DNA of 62,518 nucleotides. Origin: Bacteroidales bacterium. GTDB taxonomy: Bacteria; Bacteroidota; Bacteroidia; Bacteroidales; GCA-2748055. The notes under the pieces are model-generated. The model was given only the letters and a program-made list of their open reading frames with translations. It made no database searches and was not told where the DNA came from. Below are positions 56,292-62,518 of this stretch, one piece after another. Numbering within the stretch: position 1 is the first letter of the stretch; every line of letters starts with the position of its first letter. Location of the stretch: assembly GCA_016936975.1 (NCBI GenBank), contig JAFGWU010000089.1:1-62518 (forward strand). The letters are read 5' to 3'. The position numbers and the translations under genes are program-made.

Positions 56292-58460
56292 ATGAAAATC
56301 CGACTGTTTGTTTTATTGGGATCAATACTCCTTTTCAGTGCATTGAAGTTGCCGGCCGAAGATGGCTATGAGCTCTGGCTCAGGTATCTTCCCGAAACCG
56401 ACCCGGAACGGCGCGAATATATCTCCGGGATCCTGGGACAGGTGGTGCTGGACCTCTCAACCTCCACAGGACAGGTCATTGATGAAGAGATTCAAAAAGC
56501 TACACGGGGAATGCTGGGGGAAGCTCTGCCCTGCCGGAGGGATTTTGCGAAGCGCGCCACTCTGGTTATTGGCACCCCCGGAAGGTTTGGAATATTTAAT
56601 ACGGATGCAGTGCGCGGGGAGCTTGACGGTGTTGGTCCGGAGGGATATTTTATGGGCAGGGTGTCATACGGGAAGAGAGACTACCTGGTGATTGCCGCCA
56701 ATGAACCGGCGGGCGCATTGTACGGTACATTTCACCTGCTGAGGATTTTGCAGTCGGGCTCCATTCTGACGGACCGGCCCATAACAGAAAATCCGAAGAT
56801 CCGACACCGTTTGCTGAATCACTGGGATAATCCCGACCGGACGGTTGAGCGGGGCTATGCAGGTTTTTCCATCTGGGACTGGCACAAACTGCCCCATTAT
56901 ATCGACCCGGGTATTAAAGATTATGCCAGGGCAAATGCATCGCTGGGAATCAACGGAACGGTGATTACCAATGTCAATGCGAATGCGGTGGTCCTGACTT
57001 CCCCCTATATTGAGAAGGTGGCGGCGCTGGCTGAGGTGTTCAGGCCCTACGGAATTAAAATCTACCTCACGGCCCGGTTCAGCTCTCCTGCGGAGATCGG
57101 GGGGCTGTCCACCTCGGATCCGTTGGATCCGGCCGTCAGGGAGTGGTGGGTTGCAAAGGCCGATGAGATTTATGCGTCTATTCCCGATTTCGGGGGATTC
57201 CTGGTCAAAGCCAACTCGGAGGGTCAGCCCGGACCCCAGGATTACGGGCGGACGCATGCCGATGGTGCCAACATGCTGGCCGATGCCCTGGCACCCCATG
57301 GCGGGATTGTCATGTGGCGTGCGTTCGTTTACAGTCATGAAATAGCGGAAGACAGGGCAAAACAGGCCTACAACGAATTTGTGCCCCTCGACGGGAGGTT
57401 TCGCGACAATGTGTTCATCCAGGTGAAAAACGGGCCCATTGATTTTCAGCCGCGGGAGCCGTTTCATCCCCTCTTCGGAGCCATGCCCGGGACGGCCCTG
57501 GCACCGGAACTCCAGATTACCCAGGAGTACCTCGGACAGGGAACGCACCTGGTCTACCTGGCACCCCTTTTCGAGGAGTGCCTCGATTCAGATACCTATT
57601 TGCCCCGAGAAGGATCCACGGTGGCCCGGATCATCGACGGTTCCGTCGATAACAGGGAACAGTCGGCCATCGCCGGGGTGTCCAATATCGGGACCGACCG
57701 GAACTGGACCGGGCATCTTTTCGGACAGGCCAACTGGTACGCCTTTGGAAGGCTCGCATGGGATCACGGGCTCTCTTCGGAAGAGATCGCCGAAGAGTGG
57801 ATAAAACTCACATTCGGAAAGGATCCCTTTCTGGTTGGGATTATCCGGGAGATCATGCTCTCTTCCCGGGAAGCGGCAGTAAATTATATGACGCCGTTGG
57901 GTCTGCACCATATTATGGGAGAAGGACATCATTACGGTCCCGGCCCATGGGTCAGCGGAGGCCGGCCCGACTGGACCTCGGTGTATTACCACCGGGCCGA
58001 CTCAATGGGTATCGGGTTCGACCGGACGGCTTCGGGAAGCAATGCCCTGAGACAGTATGCCCCTGAAGTGCAGGAGATCTTTTCCGATCCCGAAACCTGT
58101 CCCGATGCGTATTTATTATGGTTCCATCACCTTCCGTGGGATTTCACCATGAAGTCGGGCGGCTCTCTCTGGGAAGAGCTCTGCCGTAAATATGACGCAG
58201 GGGTGCGGTCGGTAGGCCGGATGAGGGAATCCTGGCAGAAGGTGGAGGGAAAAATGGATGAGGAGCGCTACCAAAGCGTTCGCTCATTGCTGAAGATCCA
58301 GGAGATCGAGGCGAGGTGGTGGCGGAATGCCTGCCTGCTCTATTTCCAGTCCCATTCGGGATTGCCTTTTCCCCCGGATATAGAACAGCCGGAGGGAACC
58401 CTGAGGGAGTACATGAACCTCCGGTTTCCCTATGCCCCGGGGATCAGGCCAACCTGGTAA
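56292..58460 (+). CDS. aguA: GH67 alpha-glucuronidase
   Basis: 722 residues with a signal peptide (MKIRLFVLLGSILLFSALKL, cleaved near PAEDG) and no T9SS tail, so periplasmic. It removes 4-O-methyl-glucuronic acid from the non-reducing end of xylo-oligosaccharides. The three parts of the family are visible: an N-terminal beta domain, a central barrel starting near residue 165 (RHRLLNHWDNPDRTVERGYA) and a C-terminal helical domain. Catalytic residues line up by spacing with the Cellvibrio enzyme: Glu310 in VKANSEGQPG as acid, and Asp384 (NGPIDFQPREP) with Glu412 (QITQEYL) as the base pair. It is transcribed alone, away from dodecin and toward the GH26 gene. Confidence 0.96.
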   Translation: MKIRLFVLLGSILLFSALKLPAEDGYELWLRYLPETDPERREYISGILGQVVLDLSTSTGQVIDEEIQKATRGMLGEALPCRRDFAKRATLVIGTPGRFGIFNTDAVRGELDGVGPEGYFMGRVSYGKRDYLVIAANEPAGALYGTFHLLRILQSGSILTDRPITENPKIRHRLLNHWDNPDRTVERGYAGFSIWDWHKLPHYIDPGIKDYARANASLGINGTVITNVNANAVVLTSPYIEKVAALAEVFRPYGIKIYLTARFSSPAEIGGLSTSDPLDPAVREWWVAKADEIYASIPDFGGFLVKANSEGQPGPQDYGRTHADGANMLADALAPHGGIVMWRAFVYSHEIAEDRAKQAYNEFVPLDGRFRDNVFIQVKNGPIDFQPREPFHPLFGAMPGTALAPELQITQEYLGQGTHLVYLAPLFEECLDSDTYLPREGSTVARIIDGSVDNREQSAIAGVSNIGTDRNWTGHLFGQANWYAFGRLAWDHGLSSEEIAEEWIKLTFGKDPFLVGIIREIMLSSREAAVNYMTPLGLHHIMGEGHHYGPGPWVSGGRPDWTSVYYHRADSMGIGFDRTASGSNALRQYAPEVQEIFSDPETCPDAYLLWFHHLPWDFTMKSGGSLWEELCRKYDAGVRSVGRMRESWQKVEGKMDEERYQSVRSLLKIQEIEARWWRNACLLYFQSHSGLPFPPDIEQPEGTLREYMNLRFPYAPGIRPTW

Positions 58461-58541
58461 CCGTCACCAAACCGATATATCAGTTTGATGGGTGTTACAT
58501 AGAATCAGCCTTCTTCCTGAACACGGTCATTCAGCGCTTTT

Positions 58542-59594
58542 TTATTTAAGGATGGGATGATGGATCGTGGGTTCATCGAGGTCGACCCATGGCAGTTCAT
58601 CCAGGGTAATGACCCGGTCGCTGTTATAGATCTCAATGGTGTTCCTTAAATCCCTTCCGAAATCATCCGGTTCGCCCCAGCTCATGAACCAGTTCCAGGC
58701 CGGTTGTTCCTCCAGCTTTTCAAGAGAGGGATTCGGTCCGACTTCGCCCAGGGCAATGGGCTTGTTCCCTGCCAGCTCGCGCAGCTGGTCGTAATTGACC
58801 CTGTTGAATCCCTCGGAGTAGACATCCGTTGCCAGGATGTCCACGAATTCGTCCCCGGGATAAAAGGTTTCGTGCGGATCGACGCCCTCCTTGAACTCAT
58901 TGGTGTTGTAAACCCAGATCAGGTTGTTGAGCCCGTGGAAGTTCACCAGGCGGTCGAACATCATTCTCCAGAGTTTCTTATAGCCGTCGTCTCCCTCTTT
59001 TTTACCCCACCAGAACCATCCCCCGTTCATTTCATGATAGGGGCGCCACAGGACGGGGACCTTCGCAAACTGGAGCTGTTTCAGGAACCAGGCAATGACA
59101 TCCACCTGGGATTTCCAGCGTTCGTTGAGCAGGGTACCGGGAGTGATCAGCTCCTGCCACTCTTCGTTGGTGAGGTCGCCCTGGATGGCTTCCCGGAACG
59201 TAACCGGTTCATCCCGGGTCGGGGGGACCGCATGCCACATGATGGTGATGATAAACCCTTCGCTGTGCCGCCGGATGGCTTCATCCACAATGCGCTGGCG
59301 GTAGTTGATGCCGTCCCAGTACCCGGGATAGCTGAATCCGAAATCCTGCCCGAAAACTGCAGGGTAACGGCCGGTCATCCTGTGTACCACCGACAACCTC
59401 GTGGAACCGACCAGGGGTGCGCAGTGCTGTCCCGACAGGGTCTGCTTCCCGGAAATGGAACAGATATAATTCAGAAGGGCGACGGTTTCCCCGGAAGCCC
59501 CCGGGGTGACCGGTCTGACCAAACCATCCTGTGAGAAGGCCGATGCGGAAAGTACCAGTAAAGAGATGGAAAAAACAATTGGTTTGAAGGTCAT
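58542..59594 (-). CDS. GH26 beta-mannanase
   Basis: 350 residues: signal peptide (MTFKPIVFSISLLVLSASAFS) and one GH26 barrel. The family signature is clear: the acid/base Glu188 in LWRPYHEMNGGWFWWG and the nucleophile Glu284 in ALGEVGPNP, with SGKQTLSGQHCAP at the start of the barrel and IMWHAVPP in strand 4. GH26 enzymes cut beta-1,4-mannan and galactomannan. The lack of a sorting tail suggests the periplasm. It is divergent from the GH27 gene, and the two enzymes together would debranch and cut galactomannan. Confidence 0.94.
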   Translation of the reverse strand: MTFKPIVFSISLLVLSASAFSQDGLVRPVTPGASGETVALLNYICSISGKQTLSGQHCAPLVGSTRLSVVHRMTGRYPAVFGQDFGFSYPGYWDGINYRQRIVDEAIRRHSEGFIITIMWHAVPPTRDEPVTFREAIQGDLTNEEWQELITPGTLLNERWKSQVDVIAWFLKQLQFAKVPVLWRPYHEMNGGWFWWGKKEGDDGYKKLWRMMFDRLVNFHGLNNLIWVYNTNEFKEGVDPHETFYPGDEFVDILATDVYSEGFNRVNYDQLRELAGNKPIALGEVGPNPSLEKLEEQPAWNWFMSWGEPDDFGRDLRNTIEIYNSDRVITLDELPWVDLDEPTIHHPILK

Positions 59595-60105
59595 GATGTA
59601 TCGTATTATAAAGGTTTGTCAGGAATGAAAGTTCAAAATAAAGATAGGTTAAGGATTTTCGAAAATCAAATATTTTCCATGCGGAAGAGAACCGTATCTG
59701 TAAAAAAACAGGTTCTGTCGTTGAAACCATTCTGTAAAGTAATATTGCAGAACACTTTTCGAATGTCCCGCTTAAAATATCCTCAGGCGCATCCGTTGCG
59801 GCGGCGAAGGTCGTGTACAGCGCTTTGAAGGTCGTAATCAGCGCTTTGAAGGTCCTAATCATTGCTTTGAAGGTCGTGTACAGCGTTTTGAAAGTCGTGT
59901 ATCACACCCTGTAAAAAGGTATTTTTGCCGGGAACCGTATCAGTGCGCTTTTCACTGACAAAACGCATAAAAAAAAGGAGATTAAAGCAGATTTGCGGAT
60001 GGATATTACTAATTTTATCGCTGAGAAATTATCTGCAGGATAACCGGAACAGATCTTTTTAAGGGAGGTTCAGTGGCAGGGATATCCTGTTCAAAAGCAG
60101 AAGCA
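59595..60105. other. 511-nt intergenic region between divergent GH26 and GH27 genes
   Basis: It must hold the promoters of both enzymes. Apart from the 21-bp tandem repeat at 59805-59909, nothing is recognised. The minus-strand frame that starts in the repeat and runs into GH26 is out of frame with that gene and is not taken as a protein. Confidence 0.5.
59805..59909. repeat. 21-bp tandem repeat, five copies
   Basis: Five head-to-tail units of exactly 21 bp with consensus TGAAGGTCGTGTACAGCGCT plus one T. Units start at 59805, 59826, 59847, 59868 and 59889; the first four are well conserved, the last is decayed after TGAAAGTCGTGTA. 21 bp equals two helical turns and seven codons; both strands stay open through the array, with the minus strand reading TFKALYT-like heptads. 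There are no spacers, so it is not CRISPR. Function unknown: slipped-strand minisatellite or multi-site protein-binding array. Confidence 0.88.
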
Positions 60106-61320
60106 ATGAAAAAATTTAATCTGTCCCTGGTTCTAATATTTATGCTGGCGCTGGCGGATGCCCAGAAATTTGAGGGACTGGCGTTGACCCCGCCGATGGG
60201 CTGGAACAGCTGGAACCATTTTGGATGTGATGTAAACGAACGGATGATCCGGGAAATGGCCGATGCCATGGTGGAATCGGGTATGAAGGATGCCGGTTAT
60301 GTTTATGTGAATATCGACGATTGCTGGCACGGGGAGCGGGACAGCCTTGGGTTCATCCATCCCGATCCGGAGCGTTTTCCCTCGGGCATGAAGGCCCTGG
60401 CGGATTATATCCATGAGAAGGGTTTAAAACTGGGGATCTACTCGGATGCCGGGTGGACGACCTGTGCGGGAAGGCCAGGGAGCCGTGGCCATGAATACCA
60501 GGATGCAGTGCAGTATGCGAAATGGGGGATCGATTACCTTAAATATGACTGGTGTGCCACGGAAGCACTGAATGCCGAAGGGGCCTACCTGACGATGCGC
60601 GATGCGCTGTTTGCCGCTGGCCGGCCCGTGGTATTCAGCCTTTGTGAATGGGGAAACAGCAATCCCTGGGAATGGGGAGGCAGGATTGGACATCTCTGGC
60701 GAACCACGGGGGATATTTATAACTGTTTTGATTGTGTGAAGGATCACGGAAGCTGGTCATCATGGGGTGTGCTGCAGATTCTCGACATGCGGGACAATGA
60801 TCTCCTGAGGAGATATGCCGGGCCCGGTCATTGGAACGATCCCGACATGATGGAGGTGGGAAACGGTATGTCGGTTTCCGAAGACAGGGCGCACTTCAGC
60901 CTCTGGTGCATGCTCTCGGCGCCTCTTATTGCCGGGAACGATCTTCGTTCGATGGGTGCGGAGACCCGCGCCATCCTCACCAACCGGGAGGCCATTGCGG
61001 TGAACCAGGATTCGCTGGGCATACAGGGCTATAAACATGCCGCTGTTGACAGCCTTGAGGTATGGGTGAAACCCCTGTCGGGCAACCGTTTTGCAGTCTG
61101 CTTCCTGAACCGGGGGCGGAACGCGACGAAGATGGCATTTACCTGGAGGGATCACTGTTTCCGGGATGAACACTCCGGGAGGGAAGCTGATTTCAGTCAA
61201 GCCACTTATACCTGGTTCAATGTGTGGGACACTTCCGATACCGGCAGTACCCGGAAGCCCCTTAAAACTATCGTCCCGGGTCACGATGTGCTGATGCTCG
61301 TCCTTTCGGAGAAGCGTTGA
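60106..61320 (+). CDS. GH27 alpha-galactosidase
   Basis: The ATG at 60106 is chosen because MKKFNLSLVLIFMLALADAQ is a clean signal peptide; an in-frame ATG at 60073 adds 11 unlikely residues. 404 residues. The GH27 barrel begins LALTPPMGWNSWNHFGCDV. The nucleophile is Asp148 in YLKYDWC and the acid/base Asp203 in LWRTTGDI. GHWNDPDMMEVGN and LSAPLIAGNDLR are also family marks, and a C-terminal beta domain follows from about residue 315. It removes alpha-1,6-galactose side chains from galactomannan or oligosaccharides. No T9SS tail. It is divergent from GH26 and ends 1 nt from the end of GH9. Confidence 0.96.
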   Translation: MKKFNLSLVLIFMLALADAQKFEGLALTPPMGWNSWNHFGCDVNERMIREMADAMVESGMKDAGYVYVNIDDCWHGERDSLGFIHPDPERFPSGMKALADYIHEKGLKLGIYSDAGWTTCAGRPGSRGHEYQDAVQYAKWGIDYLKYDWCATEALNAEGAYLTMRDALFAAGRPVVFSLCEWGNSNPWEWGGRIGHLWRTTGDIYNCFDCVKDHGSWSSWGVLQILDMRDNDLLRRYAGPGHWNDPDMMEVGNGMSVSEDRAHFSLWCMLSAPLIAGNDLRSMGAETRAILTNREAIAVNQDSLGIQGYKHAAVDSLEVWVKPLSGNRFAVCFLNRGRNATKMAFTWRDHCFRDEHSGREADFSQATYTWFNVWDTSDTGSTRKPLKTIVPGHDVLMLVLSEKR

Positions 61321-61321
61321 T

Positions 61322-62518
61322 TCATTCGTTCTCTTTCAGCAATTGCATGGCTGCATGAACCGCAAAAATATAATCGGCGGCCAGGCTGACCACGTATTCA
61401 TTCTCCCCCCATATAAAGGGCCAGTCCTCCTTATTCTCGGGAAAATCGGGCGGGATGATTAGAATCCCCGGAACGATACCCCCTGCGATATATGAATAGT
61501 CGGCCCGGTTCATCCCGTAGGCCACCTGTTTGGAACGGACCCCCACACCGGATACCAGGGATATGTCGGAGGCGGGGTGACAGCCAAAAATGTAGTGAAG
61601 CCCCCGGTACACATCTTCGGGATCGAAGATATCAGGGAATGCCCTGAAAAGATGGTAACCGGTAATCGCGTGTCCGATCACGCTTCCGCTGCCGGCCCAG
61701 CCCCCCCGCGTCACGGGAACGCCATAGGGGTTTTCCAGCATCAGCGAATCGATCCGCTCCTTGTGGCGGGCGGCGGATTCCTTCAGCTTATTTTTTCCCT
61801 CTTCTTCCAGGAAGGGGAGTGCCTTTGCGGCAGTCACTGCCATGAAACCAAACCATCGTTCCATGAGGGGCAGGCTTTCGTGGACGGCTGTGCGGTATTC
61901 CTCCCCGCCGGTGCTGATCAGCAGTTCCAGGGCCGCACGCAGTTTTTCCACCTCCGGGATGCCGCCTGAAGTATTTCCCGAACGGAACAGATCGGGTTCT
62001 TTCATCTGCTCTTCCTTCCAGACTTTTTCGGCTGTGGCAAGGCATTCAGCAGACAGCGCGGGCCGGAACGCTTTCAGAACGCGTGCAGAGGCCGCCAGCG
62101 CGGCAGCCGACCCGTAGTTCAAAGCGGTCGAACGTGAGGTGAAGGCCCACCGGTCGTCGGGTTTCCCGCTGAAGGATCCTTTTTGTTGATCTTCCCTCAG
62201 CGCGGGATCATAAATAAGGTTGTCGGTCATGGTTACCGCATCACCCAGGTGGGTGTACTGTGACAGGTCGGGGACAATGATTCCCGGTATGGCATGGCCC
62301 ACTGCCCGGTGCTGTGCCAGGAGCCCGATGGCTCCGTGTTCAATTTGCTGGAGGATATCAGGCTCCCCGTCGGGCACATGGATATCGACGTACCGCCGCG
62401 ATTGGTCCACGGTGGTCTGGTCCCTGCCGGGAGCAAAGGTTTCCCATACATCTGCCAGCCGGAGCACCGTCGCAACCTGGGTGGGGGTGCGGATGTCATA
62501 ATCACCGGCATCGAACCA
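61322..62518 (-). CDS. GH9 glycoside hydrolase (5' end cut by window)
   Basis: The frame is open to the right edge of the window, so the N-terminus lies outside; 398 residues are visible. At the edge reads WFDAGDYDIRTPTQVATVLR, the conserved GH9 motif whose first Asp pair acts as base. The rest fits an (alpha/alpha)6 barrel, with TMTDNLIYDPALR, GGWAGSGSVIGHAITGYHL, the YIFGCHPASDISLVSGVG segment and the C-terminal GENEYVVSLAADYIFAV, where the catalytic acid Glu is expected. GH9 enzymes are mostly beta-1,4-glucanases or exo-glucosaminidases/glucosidases. The C-terminus has no T9SS tail. It is convergent with GH27 (1-nt gap). Whether a signal peptide exists cannot be seen. Confidence 0.92.
   Translation of the reverse strand, partial: WFDAGDYDIRTPTQVATVLRLADVWETFAPGRDQTTVDQSRRYVDIHVPDGEPDILQQIEHGAIGLLAQHRAVGHAIPGIIVPDLSQYTHLGDAVTMTDNLIYDPALREDQQKGSFSGKPDDRWAFTSRSTALNYGSAAALAASARVLKAFRPALSAECLATAEKVWKEEQMKEPDLFRSGNTSGGIPEVEKLRAALELLISTGGEEYRTAVHESLPLMERWFGFMAVTAAKALPFLEEEGKNKLKESAARHKERIDSLMLENPYGVPVTRGGWAGSGSVIGHAITGYHLFRAFPDIFDPEDVYRGLHYIFGCHPASDISLVSGVGVRSKQVAYGMNRADYSYIAGGIVPGILIIPPDFPENKEDWPFIWGENEYVVSLAADYIFAVHAAMQLLKENE

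Noticed and set aside
56664..57548. 294-codon minus-strand frame inside GH67
   Set aside because: It is antisense to a full-length GH67 gene with intact catalytic residues; the length comes from the codon bias of the real gene.
59281..59862. 193-codon minus-strand frame starting in the 21-bp repeat
   Set aside because: It overlaps the GH26 coding sequence in another frame; only the repeat part is regular, and the rest has no protein-like pattern.
59805..59909. Short CRISPR array
   Set aside because: Units are directly head to tail with no spacers, no typical repeat length and no cas genes nearby.

Overview
The window comes from a bacterium of the phylum Bacteroidota, most likely a polysaccharide-degrading member of the Bacteroidales/Marinilabiliales type. 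The evidence is internal. There are three SusC/SusD outer-membrane glycan-uptake pairs, and six secreted proteins end in type IX secretion (T9SS) sorting domains. There are many glycoside hydrolases, a bacterial V-type ATPase operon of the Bacteroidetes/Chlamydia layout (with DUF2764), and promoter-like boxes of the TAnnTTTG kind. Genus and species cannot be read from the sequence. No rRNA, tRNA, CRISPR array, insertion sequence or prophage was seen.

Layout. (1) 3-10589, plus strand: a surface/secretome block. It holds a DUF362 protein cut by the window edge, a stand-alone beta-propeller lipoprotein, a very large CotH-type protein, a membrane-anchored SGNH-hydrolase/TPR protein followed by a 49-aa DUF5989 membrane peptide, and a CBM9-like/Big2 protein. 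It closes at a strong hairpin terminator (10609-10639). (2) 23878-10667, minus strand: a tightly spaced six-gene operon made of two consecutive FAS1 lipoprotein-SusC-SusD modules and no enzyme. (3) 34747-24057, minus strand: an arabinan-type utilisation locus with GH43, LamG, SusC and SusD. A clear hairpin follows SusD, and then comes a separately promoted GH5-CBM6-CBM6 enzyme. (4) 36907-35178: a small truncated-looking secreted peptide, an SDR oxidoreductase and a PepSY-type membrane protein.

(5) 37383-48416, plus strand: the V-type ATPase operon E-DUF2764-A-B-D-I-K, followed after 39 nt by carB. The K subunit carries the residues that bind Na+ in Enterococcus NtpK, so the pump may be sodium-coupled. 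(6) 48546-56003: mixed housekeeping. It holds a peptidyl-arginine/agmatine deiminase-like lipoprotein, a short zinc-ribbon remnant, a 65-aa helical protein and DUF4914 (an uncharacterised P-loop protein resembling PEP carboxykinase). It then has a Ca2+-type P-ATPase, a Kbp-like K+-binding protein and dodecin. (7) 56292-62518: enzymes for hemicellulose, namely GH67 alpha-glucuronidase, GH26 beta-mannanase, GH27 alpha-galactosidase and a GH9 glucanase that runs off the window. None of the three complete ones has a T9SS tail and no SusCD pair is present, so they probably finish imported oligosaccharides in the periplasm. A 21-bp tandem repeat lies between the divergent GH26 and GH27 genes.

Taken together, regions 2 and 3 would capture and cut glycans at the cell surface, region 7 would process xylan- and galactomannan-derived oligomers, and regions 5-6 supply ion transport and core metabolism. 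No HTCS, ECF sigma/anti-sigma or AraC/LacI gene lies in the window, so regulators of the glycan loci must be encoded elsewhere. The best candidates for new biology are the enzyme-free FAS1-SusCD tandem, the DUF4914 putative kinase, the minimal Na+-signature V-ATPase with DUF2764, and the DUF5989 micro-membrane protein paired with the SGNH-TPR protein.
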